Positions 44,847-53,431 of a DNA stretch of 64,000 nucleotides are shown piece by piece. The number at the start of each line of letters is the position of its first letter. The stretch's first letter is position 1. Below the pieces are notes generated by a model. That model ran no database searches, was not told the origin of the DNA, and saw only the letters and a program-made list of their open reading frames with translations. The position numbers and the translations under genes were made by a program. The DNA is from a virus: positions 17,992 to 81,991 of the IMG/VR virus record IMGVR_UViG_3300046534_001193, one strand, 5' to 3'.

Positions 44847-45653
44847 TTAGTCTTTAACTAGTTTAAAGTCCCAAGGATAGAAAGTGTCACCACTGCCTTT
44901 TATGGTTACTTTCTTGCCGACACAAACTTCGGTTGTGACTTCGCGAGGGTTAATACCTGCGTAAGCCAGCCGACCCATGTAGCCAGTTAGACGAGCAATA
45001 GATGAAGGTGATATAGACATAATGACAATGTGCCCTTCTAGCTCGCCAGAAACAACTTCCGCCGTCAGATCTAGATACTTCTTCTCGATCACAAGTTTGT
45101 CCTCAGCTTTCCACTCAGCAAGGATGTCAGCCAGCGGAGTTCCATCTGTAGTCGTCTCTTTATCTAAGCTAAAGACGCAGGTAGCATCGCGCTCTTTGCT
45201 GTCAAGGTATGCCCAGCGTGGCTTGCTTTCCATCAGGTTAGCTTGGAAAGACTTGCCTTCGAGTTCTACGCCTTCCGAAGTTTCAAACACGCCTTTGTCT
45301 AACTTAATGTTAGTAAAGCTGTGGTAGCCGACTTCCAAACCGCCGAAGCCTTCGGATGCCATTTTATCTACAAAACCACCTGAGACACCGGTTGATTTGG
45401 CTACGCCTTTACTGGCTGTCGAAGTGTTAGCTAAGGCAGTTTTAGGGGCATCAACTTCTTTAGCCTCCGGCTCAACCTTCTCAGCTGCCACCTCTTTAAC
45501 TTCAGGTGCAACAGTTTTTTCCGCAACGGTTTCCGCAACAGCAGTTTCTTCAACCACTTTTTCTTCGTGCACAACAGCTTCTTGCTCGACTTCTTGATCG
45601 GCACCTTGCCGAATTTTTGAAGCCGCCGAATTTTTAGGTGTTTTAAGTCCCAT
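44847..45653 (-). CDS. replication-operon protein with disordered Glu/Val-rich N-terminus; possible ssDNA-binding
   Basis: A 268-residue protein starting at ATG 45653 behind AGGAG; an upstream in-frame start gives 24 extra residues without support. Residues 10-95 are a low-complexity Ala/Glu/Val/Lys segment, then a globular domain (about 110-268) including GFGGLEVGYHSFTNIKL and GHIVIMSISPSSIARLTGYMGRL. Proteins of this kind lie next to polymerases in many phages and an ssDNA-binding role is plausible, but there is no OB-fold signature and no acidic C-terminal tip. Its start MGLKTP is also shared with the helicase paralog (MGIKNP). Confidence 0.65.
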   Translation of the reverse strand: MGLKTPKNSAASKIRQGADQEVEQEAVVHEEKVVEETAVAETVAEKTVAPEVKEVAAEKVEPEAKEVDAPKTALANTSTASKGVAKSTGVSGGFVDKMASEGFGGLEVGYHSFTNIKLDKGVFETSEGVELEGKSFQANLMESKPRWAYLDSKERDATCVFSLDKETTTDGTPLADILAEWKAEDKLVIEKKYLDLTAEVVSGELEGHIVIMSISPSSIARLTGYMGRLAYAGINPREVTTEVCVGKKVTIKGSGDTFYPWDFKLVKD

Positions 45654-45701
45654 GGTATTTCTCCTAGTAGTAATTGTAAAAGTAAGTTTTAACAGTAATT
45701 G

Positions 45702-45764
45702 CCCCTTAATCAAGGGGTGACGCAAGTGTAAACAAGTTAAATATGTAATGCAACTTGTTTACAA
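45702..45764 (-). promoter_or_regulatory. promoter, operator motif and 5'-end hairpin of the 44.8-kb gene
   Basis: Minus strand order: palindrome TTGTAAACAA (45764-45755), TTGCAT (45753-45748), 17-base spacer, TACACT (45730-45725), then CCCCTTGATTAAGGGG, a 6-bp stem with a four-base loop, at 45717-45702, about where the mRNA should begin. A second AACTTGTTTACA lies at 45738-45727. The same arrangement lies before the helicase paralog, with a different stem sequence. Confidence 0.6.
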
Positions 45765-45771
45765 ATTCTTT

Positions 45772-46668
45772 TTAATCTGCTGGGTACAATTCGTTCAAGT
45801 TGTCAATGACAGCTCCAAGCATGTAGTTTGTTTTCATATCAATGTAGTCCTGATCTAACCCGATATCCTGCAAAGCCCTGCCAAAATACATTATCCCAGT
45901 CAAGACTGTCGAGTAGCAAATTTGCTGTCGACGCTGAATATCTTTAGGTATAAAGTCGTTGAAAAAAGCCATAGTTTCTTTGACCCACTGAGAACCGGTA
46001 TCGAGGCTGCAAAGGAGTAGGGAGCTGGACAAATGCGTTAGTAAATAGCCCTTGTTGATAACGTCGCTGTAATTTTCAGTTGCGTCTAAGCGCTGTCTCC
46101 CAGACTTAGTAATTTCAAGTGTGACCATACGCTGCCGCAATGCAGGTCGATCTGGTATCTGCTCAGACATTACGCATACAGGCGACGATATCTTAATCTT
46201 CTGAATTGGTTCGTTACGAATTGTGCCTGTATATAAGTCTTGCTGATTCCAAGCCGCTTTAAAAAGACCTGCGAACTCATCAAATATATCATCTGACATG
46301 TCAGATCTATCAAATTGTTCTAGTAATCTAGCTGTAGAGGTCGAAGTGGATAAATATTGAGCTGCCGCCCAAGGCGTAGCCCCCTGCAATGACATGGCTG
46401 GTTGTTCCACCATGGAAAAAATTCCGTGCTTTAAATAAAACCTTCCGTGTAAGCAGGAAAACAAGTTGCTCATTGAAGACTTGCCGCTCTCACGACCACC
46501 CCAAAGATTTAGCAAAGGAAACGGGTACTCGCAATTAGTCAGATGAACTTTTATCATGCAGGCCGAAAACCAGCCAATCATAGTTGAAGTCACTAAGGGG
46601 TCGTTGCACCCGATTAGGCTGTCTATGAGTCGCATTAATTCTGCTTTATTAGGATTTTTAATTCCCAT
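45772..46668 (-). CDS. stand-alone helicase-domain paralog of the PrimPol-helicase
   Basis: A 298-residue AAA+ protein that aligns over its full length to residues about 510-800 of the large PrimPol-helicase: SLIGCNDPLVTSTMIGW vs KLIGSNDPLVTSTLIGW, LLNLWGGRESGKSS (Walker A) vs LLNLWGNAECGKSS, MSEQIPDRPALRQRM vs MSEQSPDRPSLRQRM, IGLDQDYID in both. The primase part is absent. Walker A and the conserved arginines are retained, so it could still hydrolyse ATP. Its first residues (MGIKNPNK) and leader come from the 44.8-kb gene, not from the parent. It might mix into the helicase hexamer or replace it in another role. Confidence 0.85.
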   Translation of the reverse strand: MGIKNPNKAELMRLIDSLIGCNDPLVTSTMIGWFSACMIKVHLTNCEYPFPLLNLWGGRESGKSSMSNLFSCLHGRFYLKHGIFSMVEQPAMSLQGATPWAAAQYLSTSTSTARLLEQFDRSDMSDDIFDEFAGLFKAAWNQQDLYTGTIRNEPIQKIKISSPVCVMSEQIPDRPALRQRMVTLEITKSGRQRLDATENYSDVINKGYLLTHLSSSLLLCSLDTGSQWVKETMAFFNDFIPKDIQRRQQICYSTVLTGIMYFGRALQDIGLDQDYIDMKTNYMLGAVIDNLNELYPAD

Positions 46669-46700
46669 GGTATTTCTCCTGGTAGTTTTAAAAGTAATTA

Positions 46701-46762
46701 CCTTCTATGAAGGGGTGACACAATTCTAATTTAGCTGGCTTCACAATGCAACTTGTTTACAA
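46701..46762 (-). promoter_or_regulatory. promoter, operator motif and 5'-end hairpin of the helicase-paralog gene
   Basis: Minus strand: TTGTAAACAA (46762-46753), TTGCAT (46751-46746), 17-base spacer, TAGAAT (46728-46723), then a CCTTC/GAAGG stem with a TAT-type loop at 46713-46701. This is a diverged copy of the leader at 45.7 kb. Confidence 0.65.
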
Positions 46763-46769
46763 ATTCTTT

Positions 46770-46991
46770 TTAATTTGATTTGGCCCAGTTCTTACAAGCT
46801 CCTGCCACCGCAAGGTTTATCAGTGTTCTCCTCGGGAAAAGCGGCCAATAAATATACGGGTAGCCTAGTTCTTCTCCCTCATAAAAATGCCGCAATGGGT
46901 CTGCGCTTCTTAGGTTTAAAAATCCTGAGTGTGAGAAATGCATTAATTCGGTCAACCCTATTGAGTGTGGCTTGTAAATTGTTTTGTTCAC
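46770..46991 (-). CDS. hypothetical 73-aa protein
   Basis: Begins at GTG (46991) with GGGAGAG six bases before it and is read in the same direction as its neighbours, 15 bases after the upstream helicase gene. It is basic, aromatic-rich (YPYIYWPLFPRR) and has two short helices. No motif recognised. Its stop lies just upstream of the promoter region of the helicase-paralog gene. Confidence 0.55.
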   Translation of the reverse strand: MNKTIYKPHSIGLTELMHFSHSGFLNLRSADPLRHFYEGEELGYPYIYWPLFPRRTLINLAVAGACKNWAKSN

Positions 46992-47006
46992 GCTATCTCT
47001 CCCAAT

Positions 47007-48548
47007 TTAAATAAACAAATCATCCATTAACGCTCTTTGATCTCCCACAACTCTATTAATATCCAGTGCTTTAACTGCCACCTTTTCTATTTTGGTTGCT
47101 GCCCAAGTGCGCTCAGGGCTAAAATAATAAATATTCACTGTAGCGTCGGTTCCGACAATGCGGTGCACGCGCTCACTGGCCTGAGTAATGTCACCAGGGC
47201 TGTCAGGACATTCGTAAAATATAACGTTGCTACAAACCGATTGCAGGTTAAGTCCTGCGCCACCGGATTTCGGATGGGCAATCATTATACGGCAGTCAGG
47301 GTTATGCAGGAAGGCTTCCCTCGAGTGTTCTTTGTTGGCTGTCTGACTGTTCATAGATACCGGATTGTAAACAGCTAAGAATTCCATCAACCTCGCGATC
47401 GTTGTATTGTAATGCGCGAGTATGAATACCTTAGTCAGCTTTAAATCGATCGAGTCTAGCTGCAGGGAAAGCATCTCTTCCATGTTGTTCTTAATCTTAA
47501 CGTCTGAGTAGTTATTTGGGTTGCTTACTAGCTGTAAAGCTATCTGCCGTAACGCATTCTTTTGCAGAGCGTTAATCAATCCACCCTCAAGCTCCAGCAT
47601 TTTCTCGTTCAATAACTTTCGGTAGAGCTTGAAGTGTGCCGGATCTAAAACAACGTTAACGAAGGTGTTGATTTTATCTGGCATGTCCGGCGCCACATCT
47701 TTCTTTTCCACTCTTCTGGCTTGAGAGTACAAATTCATTATTAGCACGTCGAGATTCGAATAGCCTATTACTTCTCGGTACGGGGAGTTCGGATTAAAGT
47801 TAACATGCAACCTCTCGAACTCTGCCTTGGTTCCGTAAGCCTTAGGGCTCTTCAACCGGATTAAACCATAGCATTGCTCAAGCCTGCTGTGACACGAGGT
47901 TGCTGTCGACAGTACCAGAGCGGCCTCAGAATCCGCAGTGTTCTTACCGCCGACAAAGCTGTAAACCTTCTTGTGCACTCGAGATGACGGATTGTTCAGT
48001 GCTTGCGCTTCGTCAGCTATGATCACTGCGTAGCCTTCTTTTTTGAGCCTAGCGTGATAACCGTCTCTACTAACGAGGGTTACCTTGCCATCGACTGTCA
48101 CCTTGCTAGGCTTGGACCCACGAAACAAGTCATAAGTCATTATCAAAAGATCTGGCCACTTCGTTTTTTCATAGCGATCTACCATCTTCTGTCGCTGAGG
48201 TTTAGTGCCTTGAAATACCTCAGCAGATATAAATTTTTCGACACCTACGAACTTGTTATGCAACTCTTCGTAGAATTGCCTGAGCAAAGCAGGAGGCATT
48301 AGTGCAATGACTTTGTTGCCACAACCTATCCGGTACAAGGCGTTCATGTGCAATGACATAGTTTTACCTGTGCCGGCCTCGTCGAACAATCCTGTCCGAT
48401 CAAATTCACATAGCAGGTTAGTCCCATTGTACTGATGCTCGAAGGGTAGGTACTTACCATCCAAAGTTATTATTACTTTGTCAGCCCATTTTATTTGGTG
48501 ATAGACGCCGGACTTAACGAAGGCGTCGGCTAAGGATATTTTGGCCAT
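47007..48548 (-). CDS. SNF2-type SF2 helicase
   Basis: A 513-residue DNA translocase or helicase. Walker A is DEAGTGKT (residues 56-63), motif II DEAQ near 178, and the C-terminal RecA-like domain carries HPKSGGAGLNLQ and QASERVHRIVG (motifs V and VI). In Snf2 fold proteins the 'DEMGLGKT' motif is similar to the first. It overlaps the methyltransferase gene by one base. It may remodel forks or strip proteins from DNA. Similar helicases are found in several phage replication modules. Confidence 0.87.
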   Translation of the reverse strand: MAKISLADAFVKSGVYHQIKWADKVIITLDGKYLPFEHQYNGTNLLCEFDRTGLFDEAGTGKTMSLHMNALYRIGCGNKVIALMPPALLRQFYEELHNKFVGVEKFISAEVFQGTKPQRQKMVDRYEKTKWPDLLIMTYDLFRGSKPSKVTVDGKVTLVSRDGYHARLKKEGYAVIIADEAQALNNPSSRVHKKVYSFVGGKNTADSEAALVLSTATSCHSRLEQCYGLIRLKSPKAYGTKAEFERLHVNFNPNSPYREVIGYSNLDVLIMNLYSQARRVEKKDVAPDMPDKINTFVNVVLDPAHFKLYRKLLNEKMLELEGGLINALQKNALRQIALQLVSNPNNYSDVKIKNNMEEMLSLQLDSIDLKLTKVFILAHYNTTIARLMEFLAVYNPVSMNSQTANKEHSREAFLHNPDCRIMIAHPKSGGAGLNLQSVCSNVIFYECPDSPGDITQASERVHRIVGTDATVNIYYFSPERTWAATKIEKVAVKALDINRVVGDQRALMDDLFI

Positions 48549-49243
48549 TACAAGGATATCCGGTCTTGGGCTATTTTGAAGTAAGTCTCGTCTTTTTCGA
48601 TACCTATGAAGTCACGGTTCAGGTTTTTAGCTGCTACGCCAGTTGTGCCGCTACCCATAAATGGGTCTAGAATTGTGTCCCCTTCATCTGTTGACATCAA
48701 TATACACCTATTAACTAATTCATTAGGATAAGAGCAAACGTGACCATTGTTTTTTGATGGCAGTATCTGCCACACCGTTGTGTAACCCATGTCATTAAAC
48801 TTATTTGGTTTGCCTAGTTGGTAAATCCTCTCATCCGACATTCTGCACCGCCTATTGGCGTGTCCTGTTGTACCCCGTCTATCCCATATAATCTCACACC
48901 ACACAGGAAAATCACAAAGCCATTGCATAGGGTGGTATATTTTTGATTTTTGTTTATATTTATTTCTTGAGTGCCAAGCATACCTAACTTTGTGATTGTA
49001 AAATACAGAGCCTTTAGAGATACGCAACATTTCTCTAATGCATTCTTTTTGCCAAAGTTGGTATTCTTCTTCTGGCATATCGTCTGGATACCACCCTTCA
49101 TAATTACGTTTAGAATTACCCCCTCCAGATGCATTTTTATTTAGGTTGTAAGGGGGAGAGGTAACTACTAAATCAACAGAATTAGCTTCCATTTCCTTCA
49201 TTCTATCAAGGCAATCGCCTTGCATTAGTCTAATATTACTCAT
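48548..49243 (-). CDS. orphan DNA methyltransferase (beta class, N6-adenine or N4-cytosine)
   Basis: A 231-residue enzyme starting at ATG 49243 (the in-frame upstream ATG at 49270 overlaps the primase gene and is less likely). Catalytic motif IV is TSPPYN at residues 28-33, motif I is DPFMGSGTT near 195, with FIGIEKDETYFKIA after it: order IV before I defines the beta class. The region around 48.9 kb is visibly more A/T-rich than its neighbours. No restriction endonuclease is adjacent, so it probably protects phage DNA or marks it. Base specificity cannot be read from this sequence. Confidence 0.85.
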   Translation of the reverse strand: MSNIRLMQGDCLDRMKEMEANSVDLVVTSPPYNLNKNASGGGNSKRNYEGWYPDDMPEEEYQLWQKECIREMLRISKGSVFYNHKVRYAWHSRNKYKQKSKIYHPMQWLCDFPVWCEIIWDRRGTTGHANRRCRMSDERIYQLGKPNKFNDMGYTTVWQILPSKNNGHVCSYPNELVNRCILMSTDEGDTILDPFMGSGTTGVAAKNLNRDFIGIEKDETYFKIAQDRISL

Positions 49244-49256
49244 AATAAGCCTCCCA

Positions 49257-52067
49257 TTACAATGTCTCAATAAACATGCTAGTTTCTATCCCTCGTTTCT
49301 CCATTCCTGCAACGTCAAAGGCCACTAATTTTCTAGCGCCATCGCCCAAATCCACATGAGTACAGATCTCGCGGAAGAATTCCTCCTGCTCTGCCAGAAC
49401 TTTAAATTGCACCATTGATTTTATATACACCGTCTCGCCTGCAATTCTAGCCCATCGAGTGTACTGTCTGTGGCAAACTGCCATGTCTAGGTAGAGTACG
49501 CCACCGGTCATCAGGTAGTTCTTGCCTGGAATCAAAGCAAATGAGATGTCTTGGTCGTAAGCGTTGGCCATCAAGGCCATTTCAGATAGAACAATGACCA
49601 TCTCAGTTCGAGACTTCTCAACTCTGACAGTCTCCAAAGTCTGCTGTAGGTTGTCGATAACTGTCTTGCACATAAAGTCGGTCTTCTCGTCGATGTAATC
49701 TTGGTCTAACCCGATAGTCTTCAATGTTTTACCGAAAAACATTATTCCAGTTAAGACCGTTTGGTAAGAAAATTGTGGTCTAGGGCCAATTTCTTTAGGC
49801 ACCACGTCTTTGAAAGATGCCATCGTGTTGGATACCCATTCAGGGTGAGTACCTAAGCTAGAGAACACCAGCGCTCTGGCCAATTGTGAAAGTAGGTGCT
49901 TGTTATCAATAACGTGATGATAGTTATCGGTAGCACCTTCCCGCTCTCGGCCTGACTTCTTAATGTTAAGTTGTATCATGCGTTGCCGCAACGAAGGTCT
50001 GTCGGGACTCTGCTCAGACATTATGCAAAGAGGCGCCGATATCACATTCTCCATCACTCGCGCACCGGTCATCTGAACACCGCCGACCGAGCCGCTCGCT
50101 ATTCCACCTTTGGCAAATGCTTGCTTGTTCCAAGCCGCCTTAAAGATTCCTACGAACTGGTTAAATTTACTTTCGGGTATCTCTGACTGGTTAAATTCTT
50201 CTATCAATCTCACGACAGAAGTAGAGGTCGAGCAATATTGTGATGCCGCCCAAGGTGTAGTGCCCTGCAATGACATTGGAGATTGTTCCAACATGTAATC
50301 GATTCCATGCAGATAAGCAAACAAGGTGCTGATCGAGGACTTGCCGCATTCAGCATTTCCCCACAAATTCAGCAAAGGGAACTGGTTGTCACGCATTGTC
50401 AGCTGTACTTTTATGTGGCACAGGGATAGCCATCCAATCAATGTCGAGGTAACTAAAGGGTCGTTGGACCCGATTAATTTATCTATGAGTTCCATCAATT
50501 CTTCGCCTGGTTCTGGGTACGCCGCACTCTTAATGTCGGGAGGGGCCGGTATGTCACCCCATATTTCGTGAGTGTTTAGCTCTTTGTTCGATGCCATTGA
50601 GAAGCCTGGCTCTACGTAAACAAATATAGTAGAGTTGGCTACTTTGTAATGGTGTATTCCTACTTTCTTAACGTGAGTTAATTCTGTCATTGCTGATTCA
50701 TCCGCAAATAATTTGTTCTTCAGTTTTTGTAGATCAATTTCGTTACCATAGAACGCATAGTTACTTTTTCCCCGTATTGACTGCTTAAAAGCCCGAGCGC
50801 TATCCCACGTATCTTCAAGAAAAGTTAGCTTTCCTCGTTTGTGTCCGTTCATTTTGACTATCGCGTGTGAGCCTACTCGAGTCTCAGTGTCAGTGCCGTC
50901 TTCGCTGACCTCTGAAAACTTGCTGACTACATCTAAAGTGAAGGTAGTCAGACGTCTACGGTATTTGCCCTCTCCGACAAAGTAACCCTGCGGTGTCTCA
51001 GTTATGTCGCTAATTTCTTCGAAGTTTTCTGGTATCACCTCGCCGTCTTCGACCGTACCGTTGCAGATCACGCAATCTCTACAAGGCTCTATCACTGAAA
51101 ATAGCATCGCTTTAGAGAAGCCGTATTGCTTAGAGCTGGCCACATAATTGACCATCTTCTTTAACTCTGCAAACCGAGCGAATTCACTCTTGTAGCTAGA
51201 AGACTTGACGTTCTTAGCCATAGCTTGAGCATGCTTAACCCAATCTTTTACGCCTGCCCGCACCATGTAAGCTGCGAACTGGATCGACGCCTGATTAAAA
51301 TTAGCGCCGGATTTAGTGTCGCCGTTCTCAATCAACAAGTTGATGCACTGAGGCAGCTTGCCGTCTGCGGTGACAGTCTTGCTTAGTTCATTGTCAGGTA
51401 CAAATACTAAAGCACTGAGCGCCTTTTGCTTTTTCTGCATCTTAATCTTAGCAGTTTCGTACAAGGTCTGAAACCGAGTCGAAGTCACAGGCTGGACAGC
51501 TTGCAACTCTTGACGTGGCGCCTCAGTCAGCTGCGCGTATTTCTCGACAGTCAACTCTTCCAGCTCTTTCAAAGAGATCGGTACTTTGTACTTGCCATTG
51601 TCTTTGCGCTTAACATTAGCAGTGCGCAATAGCCTAGGCTTGCCTTGGTTGTAAACAGCCATGTCAATACCATTGACGTACAATTCTAAAGCCATCTCTT
51701 TGTAGATTAGCGGCAGAGATTTTACTGGCCGGTCTTTGGCAAAGGTAGTCATAGGGATTATGAAGTGAAACCCTTTCTTACCCGACAAGTATATTGCGTA
51801 AGTGTTAACGCCAAGATCTTGCAGCTTGTCAGAGAATTTTCTGGCGCTGTCCATCGCTAACTGAGGCTCTCCATCTAAGTCGATGTCGACGTAGAACGGA
51901 CCTTTGTAGCTGCTGTCGTATTTATCGTCTTCAGAGTCTAAAGGCTCTTTTATCGATATGACTGATTGTAGGCCTACTTTCCTGTCTGCTAAATCTTTTA
52001 AGGCCTCAACGCTTTCTAACACGTAAGACCAAGGGGCATCAGGTCTTTCTTGGTAATATATAAACAC
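49257..52067 (-). CDS. PrimPol-helicase (AEP primase fused to AAA+ helicase)
   Basis: A 936-residue replication enzyme. The AEP catalytic DxD is D61-I-D63 in FYVDIDLDGE, motif II is SGKKGFHFI with H101, motif III includes D135 (NGIDMAVYN) and the basic RTANVKRKDNGKY. A Cys cluster (CRDCVICNG) lies near 335. The C-terminal helicase has Walker A GNAECGKSS (near 568), conserved MSEQSPDRPSLRQRM near 680, and a helical end. Such fusions prime and unwind phage forks, like P4-alpha- or D5-type proteins. The helicase part has a stand-alone paralog at 45772-46668. Confidence 0.85.
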   Translation of the reverse strand: MFIYYQERPDAPWSYVLESVEALKDLADRKVGLQSVISIKEPLDSEDDKYDSSYKGPFYVDIDLDGEPQLAMDSARKFSDKLQDLGVNTYAIYLSGKKGFHFIIPMTTFAKDRPVKSLPLIYKEMALELYVNGIDMAVYNQGKPRLLRTANVKRKDNGKYKVPISLKELEELTVEKYAQLTEAPRQELQAVQPVTSTRFQTLYETAKIKMQKKQKALSALVFVPDNELSKTVTADGKLPQCINLLIENGDTKSGANFNQASIQFAAYMVRAGVKDWVKHAQAMAKNVKSSSYKSEFARFAELKKMVNYVASSKQYGFSKAMLFSVIEPCRDCVICNGTVEDGEVIPENFEEISDITETPQGYFVGEGKYRRRLTTFTLDVVSKFSEVSEDGTDTETRVGSHAIVKMNGHKRGKLTFLEDTWDSARAFKQSIRGKSNYAFYGNEIDLQKLKNKLFADESAMTELTHVKKVGIHHYKVANSTIFVYVEPGFSMASNKELNTHEIWGDIPAPPDIKSAAYPEPGEELMELIDKLIGSNDPLVTSTLIGWLSLCHIKVQLTMRDNQFPLLNLWGNAECGKSSISTLFAYLHGIDYMLEQSPMSLQGTTPWAASQYCSTSTSVVRLIEEFNQSEIPESKFNQFVGIFKAAWNKQAFAKGGIASGSVGGVQMTGARVMENVISAPLCIMSEQSPDRPSLRQRMIQLNIKKSGREREGATDNYHHVIDNKHLLSQLARALVFSSLGTHPEWVSNTMASFKDVVPKEIGPRPQFSYQTVLTGIMFFGKTLKTIGLDQDYIDEKTDFMCKTVIDNLQQTLETVRVEKSRTEMVIVLSEMALMANAYDQDISFALIPGKNYLMTGGVLYLDMAVCHRQYTRWARIAGETVYIKSMVQFKVLAEQEEFFREICTHVDLGDGARKLVAFDVAGMEKRGIETSMFIETL

Positions 52068-52070
52068 GGA

Positions 52071-52466
52071 TTACCCCTTCAAATTAATAGTATGTTTCCT
52101 AGCAGCTTCGTACATTATCTCCTCTCGGGTAGGCTCTGGCTTAGGCACCTCACCGGCTCTGTATTGCTGTATCGTGTAGTCTTTAGGGATTATGTACACA
52201 ATTTTTGGTGAAAATCCGATGCCTGGTACTCGGTGGAATTCTATTGGCACGTAAAGCCTGACAGATAAATTTTTAGTCAATGCGACTGCTGCCACGCCTG
52301 TCTCTATAAGTTCATCAGTGTTGAGCTTGAAGATAAGGCGGGGCGCGCCCTGCACCACTTCACAGTGGTCTAGCATGAATTTAGTTTCTGTCACACCCTC
52401 CGCATTGTAAAGCGAGGTCCATTTGTACATTGGTAACACATTAATCCAAGTCTTCTTATTGATCAT
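52071..52466 (-). CDS. hypothetical 131-aa protein upstream of primase
   Basis: Starts 36 bases after the -10 of the 52.5-kb promoter and ends three bases before the primase start, so it is the first gene of that operon. Mixed beta/alpha (LIFKLNTDELIETG, SVRLYVPIEFHRVPGIGF), with a C-terminal proline- and glutamate-rich tail. No known motif. Partnership with the primase is plausible by operon position. Confidence 0.6.
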   Translation of the reverse strand: MINKKTWINVLPMYKWTSLYNAEGVTETKFMLDHCEVVQGAPRLIFKLNTDELIETGVAAVALTKNLSVRLYVPIEFHRVPGIGFSPKIVYIIPKDYTIQQYRAGEVPKPEPTREEIMYEAARKHTINLKG

Positions 52467-52501
52467 CTTGTTCGCCTTAGTTAATCTTAAAATCGCCGTT
52501 A

Positions 52502-52531
52502 AGTATGGCGGGTATCTTCAGTGCTTGTCAA
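52502..52531 (-). promoter_or_regulatory. leftward promoter for the primase operon
   Basis: TTGACA (52531-52526), 18-base spacer, CATACT (52507-52502) on the minus strand. The -35 lies in AATTGACAAG, a weaker copy of the dispersed motif. Confidence 0.68.
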
Positions 52532-52559
52532 TTGTTTAGGTGGGTAGCGCTTACCTGTA

Positions 52560-53141
52560 TCAGAAAGACTTGCCGTTATCTTTGGCTCTGTTCTCCAATT
52601 TGTGGTCTGCGCGAGTGGCATTGAATCCCATCTTCTCGTGCACGGCTGCCATGATGTCGTAGTTTCTATTGCTAGCAACTATCAGTATGCAGTTGATTAT
52701 TGTAGAGTAGTATTTGCTCAATACAGGTGCAGGAGAGTCCCTGTAGACTTGCACTGCAAATTGTATCAATGCTTTGTTTATGCCTAAATGCTGCATTCCC
52801 ACGCTTTTACTAGAGTCGCACCATTCTGTTTCAATCCAAGATACAACATACCTTAGGTCCATCCTGCCGCCGACGTCTAAAACTCGAATGAATACGTCAG
52901 CCAGCTCGACTTCTTCCATTTTCCTGTGCGGCAGCTTGTCATCCATCAGGTTTTTTCTAGCACCTTCAGTAGCCTCTGCTATCTCAGTGGAGGCCATCTG
53001 GATCTTTTGGAATATGCAAGCTTGCGATCCTTCCCACCAGCCTACTTTCACATTGTTAGCGTGGATGCTTTTTGCTAAGCCATTAAAGTCGGAGTGGTCT
53101 ATAGTAATAATTGTTGATAATTTATCGAAATTTAGGTTCAT
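52560..53141 (-). CDS. MazG-like nucleotide pyrophosphohydrolase
   Basis: A 193-residue all-alpha NTP-PPase. The metal-binding glutamates are in STEIAEATEG (E53, E56) and MEEVELADV (E79, D82), the typical EExxE...ExxD arrangement of the MazG superfamily. The N-terminal ~40 residues and C-terminal ~90 residues are extensions. It would hydrolyse (d)NTPs to monophosphates, adjusting pools. MazZ of 2-aminoadenine phages is a member of this superfamily, but no purZ is seen in the window, so no such role is claimed. Confidence 0.8.
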   Translation of the reverse strand: MNLNFDKLSTIITIDHSDFNGLAKSIHANNVKVGWWEGSQACIFQKIQMASTEIAEATEGARKNLMDDKLPHRKMEEVELADVFIRVLDVGGRMDLRYVVSWIETEWCDSSKSVGMQHLGINKALIQFAVQVYRDSPAPVLSKYYSTIINCILIVASNRNYDIMAAVHEKMGFNATRADHKLENRAKDNGKSF

Positions 53142-53155
53142 AGTATTTTACTCGG

Positions 53156-53431
53156 TTAGTGTAATTTTGGGCCGGTCTTCTTAGCAGGAGGCGCGGATTC
53201 TGTGACTGTAAACTTTACAAGGTTTTCTGACATGCCGCCTTGTAAAGGTACGGCTAGCATAGCGTCAACAATGACCCGTCCTTCGGCTCTGGCTACGTAA
53301 TTGACTATAAGTTTGCAGTCGTGCAGGAAGTCGTTGACTACATAGATAACCTGAGTACCCTCAGGCATCCGCATAAATTCCCGAAGCGGCGGGTACAAGC
53401 TGGCTATTTTAAATGTGCTATTTATCGACAC
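53156..53431 (-). CDS. hypothetical 91-aa protein
   Basis: Overlaps the start of the 53.4-kb gene by 14 bases and precedes the MazG-like gene. Hydrophobic core pattern (VIYVVNDFLHDCKLIVNYVAR) with a basic PPAKKTGPKLH tail. No signal peptide or TM helix is evident. No family recognised. Confidence 0.55.
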   Translation of the reverse strand: MSINSTFKIASLYPPLREFMRMPEGTQVIYVVNDFLHDCKLIVNYVARAEGRVIVDAMLAVPLQGGMSENLVKFTVTESAPPAKKTGPKLH

